This document shows positions 1 to 8,881 of a stretch of 64,000 bases of DNA, one piece after another. The position numbers were made by a program, and so were the translations under genes. The notes under the pieces were generated by a model, which ran no database searches, was not told the origin of the DNA, and worked only from the letters and a program-made list of their open reading frames with translations. How positions within the stretch are numbered: the stretch's first letter is position 1; each line of letters opens with the position of its first letter. Source of the DNA: 38-11 sp964539975 (GTDB taxonomy: Bacteria; Bacillota; Clostridia; Tissierellales; Dethiosulfatibacteraceae); the NCBI GenBank assembly GCA_964539975.1, contig CAZIKK010000012.1, positions 11,024 to 75,023 of the forward strand, in the 5' to 3' direction.

Positions 1-2153
1 TAGGACATCAGCAAGTAGGCGGCGTCGTTGGAAGAAATGGAAGGGCTCGATATTATGCAAGTCTTGACGAAGTGGAAGCATTAAGGCTTGTTGGCGAAAT
101 GTCGTCGTATATCAACAACTGTTATAATACAGGATTTGTAATACCGATTAATCACATGAGTTTAATAACGCAATCATCGATGAACCTAGGCGGCATCGTT
201 GGCTATAACGAAGGGACGGTATCTGAATCCTACAACGCAGGAGACGTAGGCTATCAGCCGGATAGTCTGGTTGGATTAGATGAAGCAATGATCAGTGAGG
301 ACACGCTCACCTCAGAAAGAGTTGGAGGCCTAGTGGGAAGTGACTTTAACGGAAAAATTCTAAACAGCTACAATAAAGGCGCCATCTATGGATTAGAAGA
401 CATTGGCGGAATAGTTGGGTATGCAGAATATTCGGAAATCACAAACAATTATAATATTGGAGATATCGACAGAAAGGTAGATGATGACTTGATAAAGGGT
501 GTCTCTGATATCCAGTCGATTTATGGTGGTGAAGTGGACGCTTATTTTGCCGGGAACTATTTCCAATTAGAAAGTCTTGGACCAAGAACGGTTGACGTGA
601 TGAAAAGGGACGATGGCATCTACCCAAGAACACTTGAAGAACTTAGAAATCCATTAAACTATGTGCCTGGGGTTTTCTATAGAGGAGAAGAGGAAAATAG
701 TTCTTGGAATTTTGATGAAATCTGGTTTATGGACCTTCAAACAAATGACGGATTGCCTATCTTGAGATGGGAAGATGAAATGTTTGAAACGGCAACATCT
801 TTAAGTGTTACGATCCCAACTTATACATTGACATATGGTGAAAGCACATCTCAAGCTGCAATAGCAATTGAAGGAGAGGTAGAAGTAGATGGACAACCTT
901 TAGATGGTGAGTTTATCATCCTTGATGACATCTCATGGTTTGAGCCTGGATTCTATGATGGAATAAGAATCAGTTTCGTTCCAGAAGATTGTGATTATAG
1001 AGTTTTCTACGGTTATTCGAAGGTAATGGTTTCAAAGGCCGACCCGAGTGTTGTTTGGCCGGAAACCATCTATGCCTTTAAGGATGAAGTGATAACAGAG
1101 GACCATTTTACCGGAGAATCCTCCACACCTTCTGGAATATTCACCATAACGGATGCGACTACATCTTGGGCCAGTGTGGGTACCTATAGCCTTGAGGTTA
1201 CTTTCACACCGGATGATAGCAATTATAAGACCGTATCTAATCAAATAGATGTGGTGGTGATGGAAGAGTTAACATTTGAGAGGATAGAGGTAAAGCGCTC
1301 ATCCGACGAAATAGACCTCCTATTTAGTGGCATCGTAAACCAGAAGGATGCTTTAGAGAAAGATGACTTCACAATAAGGGTGACCAATGGTGAAGGTGAA
1401 ACGGAGGTTGAAATAGATGAGATCATTTATCCAACAGGCGAATTTGATTTCTTCACCATCAGATGTGTCAACGATAGTTTAACCACCAATTCAGTGATTT
1501 TAGTTACCATCGAACCATCAGGGGCAGCTAAACTTATGGGTCAGGGCGATCAGTTATTAAGCACGGATGTGTTGACAAGAGTCTGGGGCATCGTATACGA
1601 AGAGAACTTTGAGGCGGATAACGGTGGGTTTACACATTCTGGAACCCCTAACAATGTATGGCAGTGGGGAACACCTTCTACATGGCCGAATGAAACGGCA
1701 TCTGGACAGAAGTGCTGGGGCACGAATTTAGCGGGTGATTATCCAAACAATGCGGAGGTTACTTTGCTTAGCCCAGAGATAGATCTTACTTACATATCTA
1801 CTGACATGCCTATAAATATTCAGTGGATGCAGGCTTGGCACATAGAGAATAGCAACTGGGACCAAGCAAATGCGCAATACACCATAGATGGTGGGAGTAC
1901 ATGGATATCTATCTGGGAGCACAGCGGTGCAACAAATCCAATGCCATGGCAGTTGTTAGGCTACGATATATCAGATTCGGCGGGTCAAACTGTCCAATTC
2001 AGATGGGTTCTCAAGACGGATTTTTCCATTACATATCCAGGCGTATATATTGACGATATCATCATAGAAGTAGGAAACGATGACTTCATCAGCTTAGAAA
2101 TAGATTATCCAGTGTCAAACGAAGGTATGGAAAAAGAAGTTAGATCTGAATAG
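1..2153 (+). CDS. Secreted GLUG/MBG-repeat surface protein, 3' part (5' end outside window)
   Basis: The reading frame is open from base 3 with no stop, so the gene begins upstream of the window; the GTG at 72 is internal. The first ~150 residues carry degenerate GLUG-type repeats (VGGVVGRNG, LGGIVGYNEG, VGGLVGSDFNG, IGGIVGYAE), as found in cell-surface adhesins and M26-type proteins. Next come about two MBG/YDG-like beta-sandwich modules (TLTYGESTSQ; VVWPETIYAFKDE). A C-terminal carbohydrate-binding or MAM-like domain follows (ENFEADNGGFTHSG ... GVYIDDIIIEVGND), similar in style to domains of secreted metallopeptidases. No SLH or LPXTG anchor is visible at the C-terminus (ends KEVRSE). I infer a secreted or surface adhesin; an enzymatic domain could lie upstream. 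A strong terminator follows. Confidence 0.8.
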   Translation, partial: GHQQVGGVVGRNGRARYYASLDEVEALRLVGEMSSYINNCYNTGFVIPINHMSLITQSSMNLGGIVGYNEGTVSESYNAGDVGYQPDSLVGLDEAMISEDTLTSERVGGLVGSDFNGKILNSYNKGAIYGLEDIGGIVGYAEYSEITNNYNIGDIDRKVDDDLIKGVSDIQSIYGGEVDAYFAGNYFQLESLGPRTVDVMKRDDGIYPRTLEELRNPLNYVPGVFYRGEEENSSWNFDEIWFMDLQTNDGLPILRWEDEMFETATSLSVTIPTYTLTYGESTSQAAIAIEGEVEVDGQPLDGEFIILDDISWFEPGFYDGIRISFVPEDCDYRVFYGYSKVMVSKADPSVVWPETIYAFKDEVITEDHFTGESSTPSGIFTITDATTSWASVGTYSLEVTFTPDDSNYKTVSNQIDVVVMEELTFERIEVKRSSDEIDLLFSGIVNQKDALEKDDFTIRVTNGEGETEVEIDEIIYPTGEFDFFTIRCVNDSLTTNSVILVTIEPSGAAKLMGQGDQLLSTDVLTRVWGIVYEENFEADNGGFTHSGTPNNVWQWGTPSTWPNETASGQKCWGTNLAGDYPNNAEVTLLSPEIDLTYISTDMPINIQWMQAWHIENSNWDQANAQYTIDGGSTWISIWEHSGATNPMPWQLLGYDISDSAGQTVQFRWVLKTDFSITYPGVYIDDIIIEVGNDDFISLEIDYPVSNEGMEKEVRSE

Positions 2154-2163
2154 AAACTTATCA

Positions 2164-2198
2164 AAGAACCCTGTGGCTTAAAGCCACAGGGTTCTTTT
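2164..2198 (+). terminator. Intrinsic terminator after the GLUG protein
   Basis: A 15-bp perfect stem (AAGAACCCTGTGGCT at 2164-2178, its complement at 2182-2196) has a 3-nt loop and is followed by TTTT. It separates the GLUG protein from the subtilase. Confidence 0.9.
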
Positions 2199-2216
2199 GA
2201 ATAAGAACATATTTAA

Positions 2217-2245
2217 TTGTTAATAGTGTTAGAATGTATTAAACT
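2217..2245 (+). promoter_or_regulatory. Possible sigma-A promoter for the SLH subtilase
   Basis: TTGTTA and TAAACT are separated by exactly 17 bp, 36 bp before the subtilase start. Both hexamers are imperfect (4/6), so this is a modest prediction. Confidence 0.35.
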
Positions 2246-2280
2246 AATAAGAACAATTAAAATACAAAAGGAGACAAAAA

Positions 2281-5200
2281 ATGGTTACTAAAAGAGGTTT
2301 TTCCGTATTGGCTTTAATAATGACAATCATTCTTTTAACAGGTGGGTTGGCACCTGTTTCTGTAGAGGCTTTTTCTTATGAAGAGGAGGAAAAGCAGGGG
2401 TATCTGGTAGGGTTTGAAGCTGGATCTGTGAGAAGCATGGCCAATTTAAAGGTTGAGAAAAACTTCAGTGCTATCAATGCATCCAAGGTGATCATGACAG
2501 AAAGAGAGGCAGAAGATTTAAGAAATCAACCGGGAATTTCTTTTGTTGAGCCTGATCATCCTGTATATGCCATGTCTCAAACAGTTACATGGGGTGTTGA
2601 ACGGGTGTATAACCAAGAGCAATACCCTTTCGAAACTTGGGAAACCACATCCGGACAAGGCATTAGAGTGGCAGTGTTGGATACAGGAATAAATGAAGCC
2701 CATGAAGACATTCCTATGCTTTTAGGGGGATACAATGCCATGGGAGACGAAACCTACTGGGGTACGGATCTAAATGGACATGGAACTCATGTGGCGGGGA
2801 TCATTTCGGCCATAGATAATGAATGGGGAGTCGTTGGGGTGTCTCCGGCTATTGACTTGTATGGGGTTAAAGTGTTGGATGCCAGAGGAAGCGGAAGCGT
2901 CAGCACCATTATCGCAGGTATCCAATGGGCTATGGACAACGAAATCCATATTATCAATATGAGCTTAGGAACATTTGAATACAGTGCGGCACTGGAACAG
3001 ATATGCAACGAAGCTTATGCATCGGGCATTTTGTTGATCGCTGCTGCAGGAAACAGCGGCACAATAAATGGAACAGGAGCTAATATCAGTTATCCCGCTT
3101 TGTTTGAATCGGTTATGGCGGTTACGGCATCGGATCAAACAGACAACAGGGCCAACTTTTCTAGTACAGGCGTGCAAGCCGAAGTGATGGCTCCTGGTGT
3201 GGATGTTTTAAGCACCATACCAGACAATGCCCTTAATAGCAATTTAAGTGTCAGCGACAGTGGCATAGCCTACCTGTCGAAAATGGTTGAAGGCTCAGGC
3301 ATAGGCGTGGTTTCTGGACCTATGGTGGATATAGGGTTGGCCACAGATCTAGAAGTATTGGAAGAAATTTTGTTGGAAAAAAACATATCCCCCGAAGACG
3401 AGTGGATTGCTTTGATCGACCGAGGCGTATTGACATTTGCGGAAAAAGTGTCCCATGCCATGGACTTTGGAGCAGAGGGGGCGATTATCATGAATGACAG
3501 CGAAACTCATTTTGAGCAGGAGAATATTACTTTGTATGCCACTGAATCGGATAAAGAAAAAGAATGGATTCCATCCATTTTTGTTTCCTATGAGACGGGA
3601 CAAGACATAAGAGTCAATGACCAGCATGGAACACTAACAGTAGGCTATACCAATTACAGCAAAAAAAATGGCACTTCCATGGCAGCTCCTCATGTGTCAG
3701 CAGTGGCGGCAGTTCTCTGGGCGGCAGATCCAACCATGAGCAATACAGACATTAGACAGGTTATCACTGCCACGGCATTGGATTTAGGACTCCCTCAGGA
3801 ACACCAAGGCTACGGACTTGTGCAATTAAACAGTGGTCTTCAGTTGATCTTAAGCCAGTTGGAACCCGTTGAGCAAGAACCGTTGGCATTATTCGATTTT
3901 GTGGCAGAAGATAAAATCTATGATGGCAATCCATTAGCAAGGGGCAGATTTAGTGACAGTAGAAAAGAAGGAGATCTTCTAGAATTCAGTTATGACCTAG
4001 CTTTTATGGATAACAATGTGGGTTCAGACAAAATCGTCAATTTTTCAAACATAGAAATATCAGGAGGGTTAGATCAGCACAAATATTTTCTGACTACTAC
4101 AACAGGACAAGCCATCGCTAATATTAATCCGGCAGTGGTGATTGGTCGGCCGATGTCTCCAGAAGTGACATATGGAGATGAGATCCCTGATTACTTCATA
4201 GATTTTGTTGGATTTGTGGAGGGAGAAGGGATAGAAAACCTTGACCAGTTTCAGGTTGTCATCGATTCAGATTACGCGTTGGGAATGCCTGTAGGCACTT
4301 ATAACTTGACGGTCTCCGCGATTACCCTATCGGCCTTGAATTATGAGTTCAACATCACTGAAACCAATACTTTTGAAGTCGACCCAAGAGCTTTGAATTT
4401 GGACGGCAGTTTTACGGTTCAAGATAAAGTATTTGACGGAACGAGATCAGCGGAAATATTAGAAAATCGGTTAAGCCTGCAAGGGGCATTGGAAGGGGAC
4501 GATGTCTACGTGGGAGAAGTGACTGTCGAGTTTGTATCTTCTGAGGCTGGAAAGGGGGTGGAGGTTCAGATTGTAGACATTGTATTGGCAGGAGAAGATA
4601 GAGCCAATTATGCACTGAATTTAGAACAGGCACCGGAAAGCCAGGCGGACATCCATTCACCACCAACACCGCCAAGTCCCCCATCTGGTGGAGGATCTTC
4701 AGGAGGCGGAGGTGGCTTCTTTCCAATTATGGAAGATGACCCCATTCACGCGGTTATATCAGGACAAGACACTTATGTGGCAGGTACAATCATTGAGGGT
4801 GAGGATGATGGTGTGTCCTTCTCATTGATCACCTTGGATCATGATAAAATCCAAGAGATCATCCTTGATCTTGAGGGTGTTCAAGGAAATCGAATGAGTC
4901 TGTCCATTGACAAGAAAGACGAGAGAATAGAGATAGCCATGTCAAAAGACACAGTGGATTTACTGAAGGAGAACAAGATTGAATTAGAAATTTTAACCCC
5001 AATAGGGGGAACAATTATGCCAATGAACCTAATAAGCCTTGATCCGTCAATTAAGGCATTGGGAGAAAACATTAGAGAACATCGACTTGAAATTCGTTTT
5101 GTCATGGAGGTACCACAGGCCGATGAATTAGATCAAATCAGCAAAAAAATCCAAAGCCTGGGGATGACCCATGTAGCGGACCCGGTGGCATTCTCTCTTA

Positions 5201-5985
5201 TCGTGAAATATGGAGACTTGACAGAAACGATTGATAGATTCCAAGGCTATACCACCAAGTTGGTGCCTTTGAAAGACAATGTCCATTCAGGAATACCTTT
5301 TACAGGGGTTGTATTTGATGATCAGAATGCCTTTCATCATTTGCCATCCAAATGGACCATCATCGATGGAAGAGCTTATGCGTTAATTAGATCTATGAGC
5401 CATTCCACTTATACGGCGATTCGTAATGAAGTCTTTTCACAAGGGGTGGCCAACCATTGGTCCAAGGATGCAGTCAACGACATGATCTCCAAACGGGTGA
5501 TTACAAATCTCCAGGCGTTTGAACCAGAAGCGTACATTACAAGGGTTGATTTTGCAGATTACATCACAAAGGCTTTAGGCTTGTATGGGGCAAATGAAGG
5601 GTATCAGAAGGTATTCAGTGATGTGGACAACAGCGAACTATTTGCAGATGCCATCAGCATGGCGGCAGCCTATGGCATTGTGGAAGGATACACCGATGGC
5701 ACGTTCAAACCAAACAACACCATTACCCGCCAGGAAGCCATGACCATGTACGCACGAGCTATGGAAGTGATGGGATTGACCTATCAGGATACGAATAGAA
5801 TGGAAGAATATGTAGATGAAGACAAAGTGGCGGATTGGGCTTATAAAGAGGTTTCGCAAGTATTGAATGCAGGAGTGTTTAATGGGACCAGCCCTACAAC
5901 CCTTTCACCAGAGTCCACCTTCAAATATGGAGAGGCGGCCACAGCCATCAAGAACCTATTAAATGTCTATATGGAAAACCAATAA
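2281..5985 (+). CDS. SLH-anchored subtilisin-like serine protease
   Basis: Secreted S8 protease of 1234 aa. A signal peptide (~1-30) is followed by an I9-like propeptide (~38-98, ending ISFVEPDHPVYA). The catalytic triad is intact: Asp134 (AVLDTGIN), His167 (GHGTHVAG) and Ser466 (NGTSMAAPH). A PA-like insertion (~330-445, GAEGAIIMND) lies between His and Ser, as in cell-envelope proteases. Then come MBG/YDG modules (~540-790), a Pro/Gly-rich linker (PPSPPSGGGSSGGGGG), a beta-rich region, and three SLH motifs from ~1056 to the end (VANHWSKDAV; YGIVEGYTDGTFKPNN; ADWAYKEVSQVLNAG). It is therefore expected to sit non-covalently on the cell wall and to process surface or nutrient proteins. Start: AAAGGAG seven bases before ATG. 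The stop codon lies in the left arm of a palindromic repeat. Confidence 0.93.
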   Translation: MVTKRGFSVLALIMTIILLTGGLAPVSVEAFSYEEEEKQGYLVGFEAGSVRSMANLKVEKNFSAINASKVIMTEREAEDLRNQPGISFVEPDHPVYAMSQTVTWGVERVYNQEQYPFETWETTSGQGIRVAVLDTGINEAHEDIPMLLGGYNAMGDETYWGTDLNGHGTHVAGIISAIDNEWGVVGVSPAIDLYGVKVLDARGSGSVSTIIAGIQWAMDNEIHIINMSLGTFEYSAALEQICNEAYASGILLIAAAGNSGTINGTGANISYPALFESVMAVTASDQTDNRANFSSTGVQAEVMAPGVDVLSTIPDNALNSNLSVSDSGIAYLSKMVEGSGIGVVSGPMVDIGLATDLEVLEEILLEKNISPEDEWIALIDRGVLTFAEKVSHAMDFGAEGAIIMNDSETHFEQENITLYATESDKEKEWIPSIFVSYETGQDIRVNDQHGTLTVGYTNYSKKNGTSMAAPHVSAVAAVLWAADPTMSNTDIRQVITATALDLGLPQEHQGYGLVQLNSGLQLILSQLEPVEQEPLALFDFVAEDKIYDGNPLARGRFSDSRKEGDLLEFSYDLAFMDNNVGSDKIVNFSNIEISGGLDQHKYFLTTTTGQAIANINPAVVIGRPMSPEVTYGDEIPDYFIDFVGFVEGEGIENLDQFQVVIDSDYALGMPVGTYNLTVSAITLSALNYEFNITETNTFEVDPRALNLDGSFTVQDKVFDGTRSAEILENRLSLQGALEGDDVYVGEVTVEFVSSEAGKGVEVQIVDIVLAGEDRANYALNLEQAPESQADIHSPPTPPSPPSGGGSSGGGGGFFPIMEDDPIHAVISGQDTYVAGTIIEGEDDGVSFSLITLDHDKIQEIILDLEGVQGNRMSLSIDKKDERIEIAMSKDTVDLLKENKIELEILTPIGGTIMPMNLISLDPSIKALGENIREHRLEIRFVMEVPQADELDQISKKIQSLGMTHVADPVAFSLIVKYGDLTETIDRFQGYTTKLVPLKDNVHSGIPFTGVVFDDQNAFHHLPSKWTIIDGRAYALIRSMSHSTYTAIRNEVFSQGVANHWSKDAVNDMISKRVITNLQAFEPEAYITRVDFADYITKALGLYGANEGYQKVFSDVDNSELFADAISMAAAYGIVEGYTDGTFKPNNTITRQEAMTMYARAMEVMGLTYQDTNRMEEYVDEDKVADWAYKEVSQVLNAGVFNGTSPTTLSPESTFKYGEAATAIKNLLNVYMENQ

Positions 5986-6032
5986 CCAACAAAAAACAAA
6001 AGGGACGGTTCCTTTTGTTTTTTGTTGGTTAT
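5982..6032 (+). repeat. GGGACGGTTCC palindromic element, copy 1 (longest arms)
   Basis: A 51-bp palindrome centred at 6007, with one G-T pair at positions +/-3. The common core is extended by 8 matching bases on both sides (ATAACCAA / TTGGTTAT), and the protease stop codon is in the left arm. It lies between convergent genes and, with T-rich right arm, probably terminates both. Confidence 0.85.
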
Positions 6033-6040
6033 CTTTTACC

Positions 6041-6667
6041 TTAAGCCAAATGATTGAAGTAAAAAATGGCCAGTTGGGTTCTGTCTCTGAGATGAAGTTT
6101 TTCCAAGATGACGCTGATGTAGTTTCGAACAGTGCCTTCGCTAAGAAATAGCTTGCCAGCGATTTCTTTGTTGGACAGTCCTTTAGAAACTAGACAAATG
6201 ATTTCATATTCTTTCTCTAAGATCCCAAAGTCTTTAAAATCTCTTTTTTCACCACTGTTTGACATGACTGCAGGCAGCTTGTTGGTGATTTCCTCTCCAA
6301 ATACGTTTTGTCCTGAATACACAGCGTTTAGAGCAGGTATGATACTTTGGTAGTGTTGCTTGAGCAGATAGCCTTTTGCGCCTATTTTCAAAGCTTTAAA
6401 GATGTAGGCATCGTCGACGAAGGTTGTCAAAAAGAGAATTTTCGCTTGGGGAAAAGATGCCAGAATTTTTTCTGCTGCTTCCAAGCCACTCATTTTACCC
6501 ATTCGGATATCCATAAGCAATATGTCTGGTTGGTGGGTTTCATAGAGAGAAAGGGCTTCTTCGCCACTACCGGCTGTTGCCACCACATGGAAGTTTTCGT
6601 TTGCTTCGATGATGGTTTTTAGTGAGGTGGAGACTAACAGATCGTCGTCTACTATGACTATATTCAC
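6041..6667 (-). CDS. NarL/LuxR-type response regulator
   Basis: 208 aa. Receiver domain with acidic pocket (VIVDDD), phospho-acceptor Asp in PDILLMDIRM, Thr in LFLTT and Lys in GYLLKQ; then a LuxR helix-turn-helix (LSNKEIAGKLFLSEGTVRNY). I chose the GTG at 6667 because AAGGAGG lies six bases upstream; a longer frame to ATG 6700 lacks such a site. It is transcribed with the upstream kinase (29-bp gap). Partner: the DesK-type kinase at 6697-7761. Probable target: the divergent ABC exporter, through the TGACA repeats at 7817-7863. The arrangement matches linearmycin-type (LnrK-like) regulators; that comparison rests on gene order, not on alignment. Confidence 0.92.
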   Translation of the reverse strand: MNIVIVDDDLLVSTSLKTIIEANENFHVVATAGSGEEALSLYETHQPDILLMDIRMGKMSGLEAAEKILASFPQAKILFLTTFVDDAYIFKALKIGAKGYLLKQHYQSIIPALNAVYSGQNVFGEEITNKLPAVMSNSGEKRDFKDFGILEKEYEIICLVSKGLSNKEIAGKLFLSEGTVRNYISVILEKLHLRDRTQLAIFYFNHLA

Positions 6668-6696
6668 AGGGAACCTCCTTGTTTTAATTCTTTTGA

Positions 6697-7761
6697 TCAT
6701 CCTTTCATGAAAGAGATGAATATTTTGAAGCCTCTAGATTGGTCGATGTTCATAATGCCATTTAAAGCCGCCACCCGTTGTCTGATGCTTTCAATGCCCA
6801 TACCCGTTGCGCCGGCAACATGGGTTTGTTGGGTGCCGTTATCGTAAATAATCAGTTGATACAATTTGGGGTGTTCGTACAGACTGATGGAGACAAAATC
6901 ACAATTGGAATGCTTGATAACGTTGGAAAGCCCTTCTTTGACAATGGCGATAATGGAGTACTTGGCGTTTGCTGGCATGTCCTCTGAAATGTCGTAAGTG
7001 AATTTCACCTTGCAAAAAGTGAAATTATTTACGATTTTTTCGATTTCTTGGTACAGATCGATAGAGGTGTTATGTAGGTTGTGGACGCTGTCTCTGATGG
7101 AATTCATGCCTTCGTTAAGCGTTTCTTTGACGATCTCCAGGCTTTTCTTAGTGTTTTCCTCTTGGCTGACTGCCATGATGGCCCCGATTTGAAGAATGGA
7201 ACTTGAAAGAAGATGGCCGACGTTGTCATGTATTTCCCGGGAAATTCTATTTCTTTCGTTCAAAGTAGCCAAGTTCACGTCGATATCTTGTTTGATGGTG
7301 AGTTCGTTGATTTTTTCTTCCAAAGACAAAGACACCTCGGTGAGATAATCTCGTTGTTGGATATAGTTCTCACGAAGCTTGATTTCTTCCATTGCGCGGG
7401 CTTTTAAAAGATAAACAATGACAAAGACAATAAACAGGGTGGTAGTGGAAGTGGAAGAAAGACTAGTAAAATGCAAGGCATAAGGGATTGCTGCGAGTAG
7501 GGTCATCAGTTGAAAGTCGGTGCGGAACAAGTCATAAGCGATTAATGGCAGAAAAAACAAAAAGGGAAGATAGATGGCAGATAGTAGAGAATAAATCAGA
7601 AAAACCCATCTGGAGAGCAACTGGTTGTTGAAGTATTCCATCAAACTACTGGCCCCTACCCCTATGGATATGGCGATAATGGCTTCATAGGCATCTAATT
7701 CCAGCAAGATGATGCCAACAGAACCGGCAAGGATGATGATTTTATTCAGGATATTACCCAT
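6697..7761 (-). CDS. DesK/NarX-type sensor histidine kinase (HisKA_3)
   Basis: 354 aa. Several N-terminal membrane segments (~1-125) with no large extracellular sensor, a coiled stretch, then the HisKA_3 dimerisation domain with phospho-acceptor His in RISREIHDNVGHLLS. A HATPase_c domain ends the protein (IVKEGLSNVIKHS; ATGMGIESIRQRV). Start taken at the ATG with GGAG six bases upstream; in-frame ATGs at 7773-7782 would be almost leaderless relative to the predicted promoter. A kinase sensing within the membrane fits lipid-active antibiotics or envelope stress. Forms an operon with the response regulator downstream and is divergent from the exporter. Confidence 0.9.
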   Translation of the reverse strand: MGNILNKIIILAGSVGIILLELDAYEAIIAISIGVGASSLMEYFNNQLLSRWVFLIYSLLSAIYLPFLFFLPLIAYDLFRTDFQLMTLLAAIPYALHFTSLSSTSTTTLFIVFVIVYLLKARAMEEIKLRENYIQQRDYLTEVSLSLEEKINELTIKQDIDVNLATLNERNRISREIHDNVGHLLSSSILQIGAIMAVSQEENTKKSLEIVKETLNEGMNSIRDSVHNLHNTSIDLYQEIEKIVNNFTFCKVKFTYDISEDMPANAKYSIIAIVKEGLSNVIKHSNCDFVSISLYEHPKLYQLIIYDNGTQQTHVAGATGMGIESIRQRVAALNGIMNIDQSRGFKIFISFMKG

Positions 7762-7790
7762 AATACGCTCCATTTCCATCATTTATTTTT

Positions 7791-7799
7791 ATTATAGCA
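7791..7799 (-). promoter_or_regulatory. Extended -10 promoter for the kinase/regulator operon
   Basis: On the minus strand this reads TGCTATAAT, a perfect extended -10. No good -35 is present; the first TGACA repeat lies at about the -35 position, which suggests autoregulation. Confidence 0.5.
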
Positions 7800-7816
7800 T
7801 AGTGCACACCCATATG

Positions 7817-7863
7817 TGACAGAGAATATGACAATTGTCATGACAAATCCATGACAGCTGACA
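7817..7863. promoter_or_regulatory. TGACA direct-repeat operator between kinase operon and exporter
   Basis: TGACA occurs at 7817, 7829, 7841, 7852 and 7859. The first four are spaced 12, 12 and 11 bp, about one helical turn. A perfect 14-bp palindrome (ATGACAATTGTCAT, 7828-7841) and a 10-bp one (TGTCATGACA, 7836-7845) are embedded. Inferred binding site of the response regulator. Confidence 0.55.
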
Positions 7864-7887
7864 CTGCCTAGTTGGTTTTTTTTGTAT

Positions 7888-7893
7888 TACAAT
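7888..7893 (+). promoter_or_regulatory. -10 box (TACAAT) of the ABC exporter operon
   Basis: TACAAT lies 45 bp before the ATPase start. The expected -35 position (7865-7870) is poor, as for an activator-dependent promoter, and the TGACA repeats end just upstream. Confidence 0.4.
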
Positions 7894-7937
7894 GAGCTCA
7901 GATAAAAAATCAAACTTGAAGAAAGGAATGAGGACAA

Positions 7938-8870
7938 ATGATTGTAAAAATTGAAAATCTAGTTAAAAGATATGGAGATCTTATTGCGTTAGATCATTTA
8001 AGCGTGGAAATTGAAGAAGGTGAGATATTCGGTCTTTTGGGACCTAACGGATCTGGAAAAACCACAGCCATCAACTGCCTGTTGTCGTTGCTAAAATATG
8101 ACAAAGGAAATATTCAGGTATTTGGAAAAGAAATGACCCCCACCGCTTATGACATCAAAAAAGACATCGGCATTGTCATGCAGAATGTAGCGGTGTTTGA
8201 GGAACTGAATGTTTACGAGAATGTGGATTATTTCTGCGGGTTGTACGTAACGGACAAGCAGAAACGAAAAGAGCTGGTGACAGAGGCTATAGAAGCGGTG
8301 GCTTTGAAAGATTTTGTGAAATTTTATCCCAAAAAGCTCAGTGGAGGTTTGCTCAGAAGGCTGAACATCGCTTGTGGCATCGCCCACAAACCAAGACTGA
8401 TCATATTGGACGAACCGACTGTGGCAGTGGACCCTCAAAGCAGAAACAATATTCTTGAAGGGATAAAAGAACTGAACAAGCAAGGAGCCACGATTATTTA
8501 CACGTCCCATTACATGGAAGAAATTGAGCAGATTTGTACAAGGCTTGCCATTTTGGACAAAGGAAAAATCATTGCTACTGGCACCAAAGAAGAAGTCAAA
8601 TCCATGATTGATCTAGGTGAGAAAATAGTGGTAGAGACATTCAACCTAACAGACGATCATCTTCAAAAGATACTTGAAATGCCAAACGTGATAGATGCAG
8701 ATCTAAAAGAAAACGTCTTGACCGTGAGACAAAAAAACGGCGCCAGCAATTTGGTAAACCTAATGAGTTTCATTGCCAATGAAGAGATCAGTTATGGGAA
8801 AATCTACTCAGAATTGCCTACGTTAAATGATGTGTTTCTTGAAATAACGGGCAAAGAACTTAGAGATTAA
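7938..8870 (+). CDS. ABC-2 exporter ATP-binding protein (LnrL-like)
   Basis: 310 aa ABC ATPase. Walker A GPNGSGKTT, signature LSGGLLRRLN, Walker B LIILDEPTVAVDP and His switch YTSHYMEE are all present. The ~80 C-terminal residues form the extra domain typical of drug- and lipid-exporting ABC-2 ATPases. First gene of a three-gene exporter operon, followed after 11 bp by the first permease. With the divergent NarL/DesK pair the set resembles antibiotic-resistance exporters for amphipathic compounds. The substrate cannot be told from sequence. Confidence 0.92.
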   Translation: MIVKIENLVKRYGDLIALDHLSVEIEEGEIFGLLGPNGSGKTTAINCLLSLLKYDKGNIQVFGKEMTPTAYDIKKDIGIVMQNVAVFEELNVYENVDYFCGLYVTDKQKRKELVTEAIEAVALKDFVKFYPKKLSGGLLRRLNIACGIAHKPRLIILDEPTVAVDPQSRNNILEGIKELNKQGATIIYTSHYMEEIEQICTRLAILDKGKIIATGTKEEVKSMIDLGEKIVVETFNLTDDHLQKILEMPNVIDADLKENVLTVRQKNGASNLVNLMSFIANEEISYGKIYSELPTLNDVFLEITGKELRD

Positions 8871-8881
8871 GGAGGGACACC

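Noticed and set aside
5963..6151. 62-codon frame containing KTKGTVPFVF
   Set aside because: It reads through palindrome copy 1 and into the antisense of the response regulator; no ribosome site and overlap with the protease end. The peptide is a by-product of the repeat.
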